Of a stretch of 64,000 nt of DNA, positions 42,610-49,138 are shown one piece after another. Source of the stretch: Candidatus Scybalocola faecavium (GTDB taxonomy: Bacteria; Bacillota; Clostridia; Lachnospirales; Lachnospiraceae). The position numbers and the translations under genes were made by a program. Numbering within the stretch: the first letter of the stretch is position 1; each line of letters starts with the position of its first letter. The stretch spans positions 1 to 64,000 of the forward strand of contig DVFP01000020.1 in NCBI GenBank assembly GCA_018713145.1, given 5' to 3'. Under the pieces are notes generated by a model. It had not been told where the DNA came from. It ran no database searches and saw only the letters and a list, made by a program, of their open reading frames with translations.

Positions 42610-43928
42610 TCTGGCAGTTCATCCTTGATCTGTTAAATATAGCCACCGAAGTCTGGCTGGGGTACTGGATATTTGATGTGCCGTCCTGCCGTCGATTTCA
42701 CAGCCGCCAGGCACGTATCCTGGAATATGTGATGTTTTTAGGCCTGCCCGGAGGATTTGGCCTGGCCAACAGGCTGACGGGAATACGTTTTTCCGGAATT
42801 ACCGGCGTGATCCTGGGGACATTATTTTTTATAGCTGCCGTTATTTTTACAAAGTACGGCCTGCTCCGGTCATTGGCCTGGTCTTTCTTTTACTATGAAA
42901 CCCTTTCCGTATTAGAGCTTCCGGGGCTTATCCTTGACGGCTGGCTCCGGCAGATCCCGTATATTGAAAGTATATTCAGCGATCATATTTACAGCTATAT
43001 TTATTTTACAGTTTTAACCTTTTTGCTCATCGGTCTGGCTGTTGGCTTCGGCCACTCCATCAAAACCCTGCAAAAATATATTTTCACGGGAAAGATCAAT
43101 CTTTTATGGATTGCGTTAGCTTTAGTGGAATATTGTTTTAATGGTTATTTTCTTTGGCTTGGTCTTTATAAAACTGGCAGTGAATTTTTCTTATTTGGGA
43201 TTCTCTATGCCTTATCCATAATGCTTTTAATTGCCATGATCTTTATCCTGCAGTCTTACAGGCTTATGGAAAAAAGAATATACTCGGATAAGCTTCATGA
43301 TATGGAAATAGATATGGCCTATGAGAGAGTTAAAAAGGAATATGAACGGAAATCCCAAGCGCTTCACGACTTTAAGCATCAGCTTGCCGCCCTTGCCGCT
43401 TACCTTAAAGACGGCGCTTATGAAAGCGCAAAAACATACCTGCAGGCCATGACAAAAGAGCTGGATATGTCTCCCTCCACCAAAACCTTACGAACCGGAA
43501 GTCCGCTGGCAGATATGATCCTGGACAGCAAGCTAAAAACAGCCAGCGCGTACGGGATCCAAGCCCGGACAGATATTCAAAGTATATCCAGTCCCCTGTC
43601 AGAACGGGATATGAGTATTCTTTTAGGCAATCTTTTGGACAATGCCATAGAAGCTGCCGTCCTCAGCCCGGAAGGGGAGAAAATGATCCGTATCCAGATC
43701 ATCGGCAAAGGCGCCATTATGATTATCCATATAGAAAACAGCATCGGGCAGATGCCTGTAGAGAAAAACGGCCAGCTTGTTTCTTCCAAAGCAGACGGAT
43801 CTGATCATGGATGGGGGATGAAAAGCATCCGCTCTATTGTAGAGCAAAATCATGGACGTATGAAATATATGTATGATGATAAAACATTTTCTATAAGTAT
43901 AGAATTTGGGATAACAGAAGGGAGGTAA
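42606..43928 (+). CDS. GHKL sensor histidine kinase (AgrC-like)
   Basis: The 440-residue protein has about six membrane helices in residues 1-217, a linking coiled coil, the phospho-acceptor region ALHDFKHQLAALAAYL (His254/His258), and a GHKL ATPase domain with N-box GNLLDNAIEAAV (about 340) and the G-box in GWGMKSIRSIVEQNHG. The architecture matches AgrC-type peptide receptors. It overlaps the regulator gene by 4 bases and is followed by a 45-codon peptide gene 4 bases later. No AgrB-like processing protein is encoded in the window. Confidence 0.92.
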   Translation: MIWQFILDLLNIATEVWLGYWIFDVPSCRRFHSRQARILEYVMFLGLPGGFGLANRLTGIRFSGITGVILGTLFFIAAVIFTKYGLLRSLAWSFFYYETLSVLELPGLILDGWLRQIPYIESIFSDHIYSYIYFTVLTFLLIGLAVGFGHSIKTLQKYIFTGKINLLWIALALVEYCFNGYFLWLGLYKTGSEFFLFGILYALSIMLLIAMIFILQSYRLMEKRIYSDKLHDMEIDMAYERVKKEYERKSQALHDFKHQLAALAAYLKDGAYESAKTYLQAMTKELDMSPSTKTLRTGSPLADMILDSKLKTASAYGIQARTDIQSISSPLSERDMSILLGNLLDNAIEAAVLSPEGEKMIRIQIIGKGAIMIIHIENSIGQMPVEKNGQLVSSKADGSDHGWGMKSIRSIVEQNHGRMKYMYDDKTFSISIEFGITEGR

Positions 43929-43932
43929 GAAT

Positions 43933-44070
43933 ATGGAAGAATTTTTTAATGAAATCGTGTCTATTGAAAAAGAGATGCAGGAGATCCAGAAATTTGAACA
44001 ATCTAATGACAATAACGATCCGGTTATGTTTTCAAAGGGTTCACCTTTTTTAACTATATTATGCTGCTGA
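43933..44070 (+). CDS. Candidate signalling or modified-peptide precursor (45 residues)
   Basis: This small gene starts 4 bases after the kinase stop; its ribosome binding site GGGAGG overlaps the kinase end, giving strong coupling. The product begins MEEFFNEIVSIEKEM, an acidic amphipathic leader-like segment, passes through QSNDNNDPVM, and ends KGSPFLTILCC with two terminal Cys. Ser, Thr and Cys in the last 12 residues fit either a thiolactone or lanthionine-type product or a simple pheromone. It lacks the charged tail after the Cys region seen in AgrD, and has no double-Gly site. A terminator follows at once. No similarity recognised; role in signalling is inferred from position. Confidence 0.65.
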   Translation: MEEFFNEIVSIEKEMQEIQKFEQSNDNNDPVMFSKGSPFLTILCC

Positions 44071-44103
44071 TTTTTAACTATCGTATGGCCATATCACCAT
44101 AAT

Positions 44104-44169
44104 AAAGCTGCTATCAATTCTTACTGCCATTTTACATTTGCATGACGTAATGGATTTATAGCAGCTTTT
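44104..44169 (+). terminator. Terminator of the two-component/peptide operon
   Basis: AAAGCTGCTAT (44104-44114) pairs with ATAGCAGCTTT; the loop contains a second stem CCATT...AATGG, making a branched hairpin, followed by TATTTTT. Confidence 0.72.
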
Positions 44170-44212
44170 ATTTTTCCATCACTCCAATATTTCTTTGCAA
44201 TGACCGCTTCAT

Positions 44213-44282
44213 TAACGGATTTCGGACACTGGAAGCCTTTTAACGGACAAATTGACCATTTCTTATTTTCTTCATGTATAAT
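44213..44282 (+). promoter_or_regulatory. Activator-type promoter of the small membrane protein / Ntox44-like operon
   Basis: TAACGGA at 44213 and TAACGGACAAAT at 44241, then TTGACC (44252-44257) and TATAAT (44277-44282) with a long 19-base spacer. A long spacer plus upstream direct repeats fits dependence on a bound activator, presumably the LytTR regulator. Confidence 0.6.
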
Positions 44283-44311
44283 AAGTTTATAAAAGGAAGG
44301 GGGAGATTCCA

Positions 44312-44332
44312 TTGGAGAGGATGTTTACTTAA
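44312..44332 (+). CDS. Leader mini-ORF, copy 1 (MERMFT)
   Basis: TTG start after GGGGGAG with a 7-base gap, six codons, TAA stop. Its equivalents in copies 2 and 3 have lengths differing by whole codons and all end ACT TAA. Could be an attenuator leader or a micro-peptide; translation is unproven. Confidence 0.35.
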   Translation: MERMFT

Positions 44333-44488
44333 TTAAAAATTATATCTAAGAATGGAGGGGTACAGGAAAATATATACTGAATTATTCAAAGGATAACCTC
44401 ATCTGGAAAAAAACGCAAATTATATTTGGGGATTTTTTCTAAAAATTTTTTATTCTCTAAGATGTTTTTATAAAAGGACGAATACTCT

Positions 44489-44818
44489 ATGAAAACAAAA
44501 ATTAGCTTAATGCTTCATGTAGTAATCGGTATATTCATTTGGGTAATTACATTACTGGAATTAATATATCAATTAACAATTAAAAATCTTTCGATTCCAT
44601 TACAGTTCATTTTTTATGGATTAATGGTACTTTTGTCAACCAATAATCAAACGATACTTATGACTAAATTGTGGTTAGAGAGAAAAAATCTGAAAAACAA
44701 TTTAAGTATCAAACAAAAAATTCTGCAATACCCTGCATACGCTGTTTTTACAGCAATTAATTTGATTTACATTTTTATATGCTTATTTACTATGTTGATT
44801 GCTTTTTTTATTTTTTAA
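44489..44818 (+). CDS. Small three-helix membrane protein
   Basis: The 109-residue protein has hydrophobic segments at about 7-29 (LHVVIGIFIWVITLLELIYQL), 37-52 (PLQFIFYGLMVLLS) and 82-109 (YAVFTAINLIYIFICLFTML). It is AT-rich with Lys/Ile/Leu-rich composition and no known family match. It lies 13 bases upstream of the secreted Ntox44-like gene in one unit driven by cassette copy 1. This placement makes it a candidate immunity or export-assisting protein; no sequence motif proves that. Confidence 0.7.
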   Translation: MKTKISLMLHVVIGIFIWVITLLELIYQLTIKNLSIPLQFIFYGLMVLLSTNNQTILMTKLWLERKNLKNNLSIKQKILQYPAYAVFTAINLIYIFICLFTMLIAFFIF

Positions 44819-44831
44819 AAGGGGAACTTAT

Positions 44832-45644
44832 ATGAAGCGAATCAAAAAAATAGTAGCATTAATGTTAGTTGTAGCAACTATGCTTTCTTTGAATACCTCA
44901 GTATTTGCATCTGATTTTAAAGATCCTGAAGTTACTAAAGTTGATCAAATGTATGCGGATATTTATGATACTTGCAGTTCTAATACATATTCTTCCGTTA
45001 CAGATGATTATAGCGCATATGCCTATTTAATTCAAAATATAAGTTTCCTGACATCTACTTCTCCATTGGCTTTTTCAGAGGAAACCTTTATAAATTTAGA
45101 TTCCACTGAAAAAGAAATTGTTGATGAATTTATTGAAAAAATCAATAATTTGATAGAATTAGATGCCATTCAAGTACATAATAATCTATTATTTACTATG
45201 CCTGATGCCCCTACAAACGCAAATGTTCCCGTGCCAAATGCCATCTATTTTTCTCTTATGCCCGAAGCTCGATCTCATGCAAATGAATTAAGAAGCGTTT
45301 ATAATAATGCCCCTTTTGATACAAGGGTTTTGGTCGCCGGAGCCTACTTTACAGTGCGCGTCGCGGAAGGCGGTGTTTGGGATTACAAACGTTATATGGG
45401 TTTAAATACTTTATATTATGAACCTGAATTAGATACAACAATGACTGGAGAAACTATTGGCAACTTCCATTATGGTTATGTTGGAAGCGCAGTCTTTGGC
45501 CCCACTACATTAAAATCTGCAGCAGGATTGGTTCAGATTTTATCGGGCACAAGTAATATAAGTTATTACTCAAGTTATTTTGATGATCCCAGAGATCAAA
45601 CAGATATTGAATGGGGGATTCGAGTATATAACCAAGAACATTAA
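44832..45644 (+). CDS. Secreted protein with Ntox44-like polymorphic toxin domain
   Basis: The 270-residue protein has a Sec signal peptide (MKRIKKIVALMLVVATMLSL, cleaved near VFA-SD at 26), an acidic middle region, and a C-terminal domain (about 165-270) with VWDYKRY (Trp183), GNFHYGYVGSAVFGP (213-218) and FDDPRDQTDIEWGI (251-256). This motif order (WDxK, NxHYGYVG, DDxxD) is what I recall for polymorphic toxin domain type 44, a predicted RNase. The start at 44832 follows AAAAGGGG. Usual carriers are large YeeF/Rhs-type proteins; a short Sec-secreted form is unusual. A non-toxic cell-wall role cannot be excluded. Confidence 0.62.
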   Translation: MKRIKKIVALMLVVATMLSLNTSVFASDFKDPEVTKVDQMYADIYDTCSSNTYSSVTDDYSAYAYLIQNISFLTSTSPLAFSEETFINLDSTEKEIVDEFIEKINNLIELDAIQVHNNLLFTMPDAPTNANVPVPNAIYFSLMPEARSHANELRSVYNNAPFDTRVLVAGAYFTVRVAEGGVWDYKRYMGLNTLYYEPELDTTMTGETIGNFHYGYVGSAVFGPTTLKSAAGLVQILSGTSNISYYSSYFDDPRDQTDIEWGIRVYNQEH

Positions 45645-45724
45645 TTTTAAACTGGTGGAAAATAACTGTATTATTGGTAAAAAAAATTATAAGGTTTTAA
45701 AATATCCAACGAATTGTGGAAAAC

Positions 45725-45766
45725 AGCACTTTCCAGGAGAAAATTTAGTTTCTCCTGGAAAGTGCT
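45725..45766 (+). terminator. Strong hairpin after the Ntox44-like gene
   Basis: A perfect 18-bp stem (45725-45742 with 45749-45766, 6-base loop). It lies 80 bases after the stop. No T-run follows, so it may terminate weakly or protect the mRNA 3' end. Confidence 0.6.
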
Positions 45767-45914
45767 CCATAGATTTATAATACTCTAACTAAATAATATG
45801 TCTCATACCTTATCAGCACATCAAAACTCTTTCAAAGAATAATCATAGCAAAATATTTTTCGCATATAAAATTCTATAACTTGTATCAATGTTCAGATAC
45901 CAATACCGCTTCTT

Positions 45915-45984
45915 TAACGGATTTCGGTCATTGGAAGCCTTTTAACGGACAAATTGACCATTTCTTATTTTCTTCATGTATAAT
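45915..45984 (+). promoter_or_regulatory. Activator-type promoter of the metalloprotease unit
   Basis: TAACGGA at 45915 and TAACGGACAAAT at 45943, TTGACC (45954-45959), 19-base spacer, TATAAT (45979-45984). Same arrangement as copy 1. Confidence 0.6.
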
Positions 45985-46015
45985 AAGTTTATAAAAGTAA
46001 AAGGGGGAGATTCCA

Positions 46016-46042
46016 TTGGAGAGGATGTTACTTGTTACTTAA
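46016..46042 (+). CDS. Leader mini-ORF, copy 2 (MERMLLVT)
   Basis: TTG start after AAGGGGGAG, eight codons, TAA. Shares MERM start and T-stop with copy 1. Translation unproven. Confidence 0.35.
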   Translation: MERMLLVT

Positions 46043-46394
46043 TCGGAAATTTTTATCATGTGAAAATAAAGGATTATTTGGCACTAATATGCAGAAAAAT
46101 GCATCTTGTCCTATATTGTTATGACATCTTATTGTTTTTATACCATTCACAAAATATCAAAATATTTGATCATTATATGTATCTTGTAAGTAAGTTGAAT
46201 GAAAACACTTCATTACAATGACAAATTTATCGACCATATAATGGTCAATAAATATACCTATCTATCAAAAAATGCCAATATTCTCCACAAGCTATTTATA
46301 TTTCACATGGAAAAGATATAAAACAACTATAAAAATGGAGCGAGAAATCAGCTATTATGAGTTTTTAAAACTGCTCAATATTGGAGGATGAGAA

Positions 46395-46949
46395 ATGCGA
46401 AAAAAAAGATTTAAATTAATAGCTTGTTTCATGGTTTTCGGGATAATAACTTTGGGAACAAACATACCGACCTTTGCATATAATTTTTCTGGTCCACGGT
46501 GGCAAAGTAGTACAATTAGGTACTATTATGAAAATTGGAATTCTGCCAGAGCTCAGTCTTATATCAGAATAGGTGGAAATGGATGGAACAGCACGGATGT
46601 AAATTTTATTCAAGGAACAGCCAGTAACTACAATGTGTATTGTTCAGAAGTTATGAATCCCAGTGTAGATTGGACTGGAATCACAAATTCGTCTTATAAT
46701 GCGACAACGATGTTATTTGTCAGTCAAACAATACAATTAAATGCCTCGAAAACATCAACATGGAATAATAATGGTGCATTACAGTCAGTTGCAATACATG
46801 AATTTGGACATTCACTGGGACTTGCTGAATATCCAAATGCGGCAGTTATTATGAACCCATATACATCGGGAACTAACAGTAGGTACGGAACATACGGAAT
46901 CACTACTATTCAAAGCGATGATCGTAATTGTGCTAATGCTCGCTATTAA
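46395..46949 (+). CDS. Secreted matrixin-like zinc metalloprotease
   Basis: The 184-residue protein has a Sec signal peptide (KLIACFMVFGIITLGTNIPT, cleavage near TFA-YN at 28) and a compact metzincin-like domain. The zinc site is HEFGHSLGLAE at 135-145: H135 and H139 are ligands and E136 is catalytic, but the third ligand position is Glu145 instead of the usual His or Asp. A Met-turn follows (VIMNPY, Met153). No propeptide is obvious. GGAGG precedes the start. It is in the unit behind cassette copy 2. It might process the peptide signal, a toxin, or host or competitor proteins; target unknown. Confidence 0.82.
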   Translation: MRKKRFKLIACFMVFGIITLGTNIPTFAYNFSGPRWQSSTIRYYYENWNSARAQSYIRIGGNGWNSTDVNFIQGTASNYNVYCSEVMNPSVDWTGITNSSYNATTMLFVSQTIQLNASKTSTWNNNGALQSVAIHEFGHSLGLAEYPNAAVIMNPYTSGTNSRYGTYGITTIQSDDRNCANARY

Positions 46950-46963
46950 GGGGGTGAATTAAA

Positions 46964-47548
46964 GTGTTAAAATACAAGAATATATTTATAGCTTTAGCAT
47001 TTGTTTTTATTGCTGGTTTAGGGATTGTGTTTTATGCCACATCTGTCAATAAAAACAAAGAAATCCAATACTTATCAGCAAGCTGGGAGTACAACTATAG
47101 CGATATAGAAGAAATTTCTCAAAGCAGTAATTTAATCGCATTAGTTTCTGTTGAAAGTATTGAAGATTCATTTGTTCAACAATCAATACCTTATACTGTA
47201 TTTTCCGTAAATGTAGATACCCCTATTTATAATTCTGAAGCGGGTTAAAAATTTTCTATCTATATGACAGGAGGAGAAACAGAAGAAAAGATTGTCGAAC
47301 TTAATGATGATCCCTTGTTAAAACCTGGAGATGAAATTTTAGTATTCTGCAAAGAAAATGCCGATGGCACATATCGAATTATCAGTGGCCCCCAAGGAAG
47401 ATTGATCTATAATAATGGTAAGCTTAATTCATTAAATGTCGTCAATTCTCGAGTGAAGCAAGCGAATCCTTATTCAAATATTATTGTAAATAATGCAGAT
47501 GCAGATACTTTAATCGCCGAAATAAAAGGATATGTGGGTGTTGAATAG
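46964..47548 (+). pseudogene. Membrane-anchored/secreted protein gene broken by an in-frame stop
   Basis: A GTG start after AAGGGGG begins a protein with an N-terminal hydrophobic anchor (IFIALAFVFIAGLGIVFYA). The frame runs through IALVSVESIEDSF to YNSEAG, hits TAA at 47246-47248, and continues in the same frame (KFSIYMTGGETEEKIVELND to KGYVGVE) with protein-like sequence. A single T-to-A change in a Tyr codon would explain it. The domain (small beta-rich, DPLLKPGDEILVFCKE) resembles proteins of unknown function often found near secreted proteins. Could be readthrough or a sequencing error instead of a true pseudogene. Confidence 0.72.
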
Positions 47549-48029
47549 CCATCGGTGGTGAATTTTCCCAGTCTTTTAGTGGGAATCTCATAACCAAAAA
47601 TAACTTTTCATGTCTGTATATTTTCTTTTCTTCCGTCTGCTTTCATGATATAATCTCATTTTTGACAGTTACATAGGAAAAAGGATGCCACAATCCTTGA
47701 AAATACTGGGGTTATGGCACTCCATGCCTTGTGTTTGAAATATAGTAATATTTTATCGCCTCTTACCCCAGGCATTATTAGCCATCAAGATCTATGAATA
47801 TACTTATCGTGTAATTAACGAAAACGAATCGTAGTTCTTAACCTTAAATGCTTTAAATAAAAAATTGATAAACATTTACCCCGGTCTATTTCCCCTGCTT
47901 AGATTTTATGTTATCATAAAGCTATAACACTGAGGGCAAAAGACATTTTGCCCTCAGGATACGAAAGATAATTTCCACATCCTTAATTGCCGGTCCTGGA
48001 GAGACAGCTTTATAAGGAGGGAAATCACT
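47549..48029. other. Intergenic region with two hairpins
   Basis: No gene is seen in 481 bases. GGATGCCACAATCC and GGGGTTATGGCACTCC around 47683-47727 form an imperfect hairpin. CTGAGGGCAAAA (47930-47941) pairs perfectly with TTTTGCCCTCAG (47946-47957). AAGGAGGG precedes the Rpn-like pseudogene. Confidence 0.45.
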
Positions 48030-48655
48030 TTGACACAATCAACAGATATTGTACTCAAAAATTTTTGGAAGGATAATGGCCGTTTTGCCGATGTTTTCAA
48101 TGGCGCTTTATTCCACGGTCAAACAGTCCTTTCTCCGGAGCATCTTAAAGAATGTGACAGCGATGTGTCGCAGGTTATCCGGTCTAAAGGCCATTCTTCC
48201 AGCTACAGATGGCGCCCCTCCCACCTGCTCTTAAACATTGCTTCAGCGATTACTCTATGAATCTGACATGCATCACAGATGAACCGCCGCAAAACTTTTC
48301 GCATCCGGATGTATACGCCCTATTTGAAATCACTCAAATGATCTGCCGCAAAGACCAAAAAGGACTTCAGGAAAAGTACAGTCACATTGGAATTGATCAG
48401 GATGTTTTTGACGCAGTAAAAAGTATTACGGCACTGGATATAAAACCTGTGCCCGACAGTAAAGGAGGGAAAGTAAAAATGTGGACATCTGTTAATGAAT
48501 GGCAGCAGGAAATTTATAAATCCGGTCAGGAGGCCGCACGCCGTGAGCTTATCGCCCATATGCTTGAAAATCATTGGGATGCGGATACTATCCACCAGGC
48601 AACAGCTATTCCTCTTGGAGAGATCCGGGAAGTGGCCCGTGAGCTTCAGCACTGA
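48030..48655 (+). pseudogene. Rpn-family (PD-(D/E)XK) recombination-promoting nuclease, internally deleted
   Basis: The first about 60 codons (MTQSTDIVLKNFWKDNGRFA, DVFNGALFHG) match the N-terminus of Rpn/YhgA-like putative transposases. Sequence then jumps in another frame to the family's C-terminal half (LPPALKHCFSDYSMNLTCIT to REVARELQH, from about 48209). About 100 codons that carry the nuclease core are missing and the frame is shifted at the junction, near 48190-48215. Intact members have about 280-320 residues. Sign of decay in this accessory region. Confidence 0.75.
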
Positions 48656-48673
48656 TGCAGCAATAGAAAAAAA

Positions 48674-48716
48674 GGGGGGAGATTCCATTGGAAAAGATGA
48701 TTGTTACTTAATTGAA
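48674..48716 (+). repeat. Promoter-leader cassette, partial copy 3
   Basis: Only the leader part is present: AGGGGGGAGATTCCATTGGA and the mini-ORF, without the TTAACGGA motifs or promoter. It directly follows the Rpn pseudogene. Confidence 0.8.
48688..48711 (+). CDS. Leader mini-ORF, copy 3 (MEKMIVT)
   Basis: TTG start after GGGGGGAG, seven codons, TAA. Compared with copy 2, GAG to GAA is silent and AGG to AAG is Arg to Lys, so this reading frame is conserved better than the overlapping one. Translation unproven. Confidence 0.35.
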   Translation: MEKMIVT

Positions 48717-48744
48717 AATCGTATCAGCTAGGGAGGGTATACTC

Positions 48745-48978
48745 ATGGAAAATCTTTTATCACGTATGAAAAATTTTGTCATTGGTACCAGGCCTTACGG
48801 ACAAAACAAGCTGGTTTATATTATTAAAAGAGTCATGTGTATGGGCTGCTTCATTTCCGCCATACAGTACAGTTTGCAGTTTGTTTACTTTATGATCCGG
48901 GAACCGGGTCCCAACGTTCTTTCACTGATCTTCCCCGCAATCGTTGCCACAGGTCTTTATTTCTTTTTAGATAGTTAA
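48745..48978 (+). CDS. Small membrane protein of unknown function
   Basis: The 77-residue protein has two hydrophobic segments (VMCMGCFISAIQYSLQFVYF, about 30-49, and LSLIFPAIVATGLYFFL, about 58-75) after a basic N-terminus. Good site GGGAGGG before ATG. It sits directly downstream of cassette copy 3, as the other small membrane protein does for copy 1. GC content is closer to the chromosome than that of 44-47.5 kb. No family recognised. Confidence 0.65.
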   Translation: MENLLSRMKNFVIGTRPYGQNKLVYIIKRVMCMGCFISAIQYSLQFVYFMIREPGPNVLSLIFPAIVATGLYFFLDS

Positions 48979-49013
48979 CACCCGGCCCGGGGAAGGGCTG
49001 ATTGAAAAAATTC

Positions 49014-49121
49014 GGCGCTATAAGACATAATGGATACCATGGAGCTGTTCCCTCGGTTCTGTCCATAAACCGGGCAGAACCGGAGAAAGTAGTTCATGGA
49101 TACCCTTTGTCCTATAGCGCC
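49014..49121. repeat. Nested long inverted repeat between convergent genes
   Basis: GGCGCTATA-GACA... at 49014-49043 pairs imperfectly with ...TGTCCTATAGCGCC ending at 49121, about 29 bases per arm. Inside, CGGTTCTG (49054-49061) pairs with CAGAACCG (49075-49082). Followed by a T-rich stretch on the plus strand. It may be a bidirectional terminator or a MITE-like element. Confidence 0.65.
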
Positions 49122-49138
49122 ATTTTCTCTTTACGGCC

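Larger units (their letters stand above)
44203..44335 (+). repeat. Promoter-leader cassette, copy 1
   Basis: Nearly identical to 45905-46045 over about 110 bases: two TTAACGGA motifs 28 bases apart, an A/T-rich promoter, a GGGGGAGATTCCATTGGA leader and a very short ORF. Only a few differences separate the copies, so duplication is recent or selection is strong. Confidence 0.9.
44071..44488 (+). other. Intergenic region with terminator and first promoter-leader cassette
   Basis: This 418-base AT-rich gap contains the terminator of the two-component operon, cassette copy 1 (promoter, leader, mini-ORF) and a leader of about 150 bases before the small membrane-protein gene. A 14-codon frame at 44354 (MEGYRKIYTELFKG) lacks a ribosome binding site and is not called. 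Confidence 0.5.
45905..46045 (+). repeat. Promoter-leader cassette, copy 2
   Basis: Near-identical to 44203-44335, again with two TTAACGGA motifs 28 bases apart and the same -35/-10 and leader. It has two extra bases before the G-run and 6 extra bases in the mini-ORF. Confidence 0.9.
45645..46394 (+). other. AT-rich intergenic region with hairpin and second promoter-leader cassette
   Basis: These 750 bases contain a very stable hairpin at 45725-45766, cassette copy 2 at 45905-46045, and about 350 bases of AT-rich DNA up to the metalloprotease gene. An 81-codon frame at 45976-46221 begins inside the promoter's -10 box, so it is not accepted as a gene in that form. Confidence 0.5.

Noticed and set aside
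43933-44070. Canonical AgrD assignment for the 45-codon peptide
   Set aside because: The Cys residues are at the extreme C-terminus with no charged tail, and no AgrB gene is present, so I leave the class open.
45976-46221. 81-codon plus-strand frame in cassette copy 2
   Set aside because: Its ATG overlaps the -10 box of a near-identical duplicated promoter, and the equivalent frame is only 15-17 codons long after GGDSIG in the other copies.
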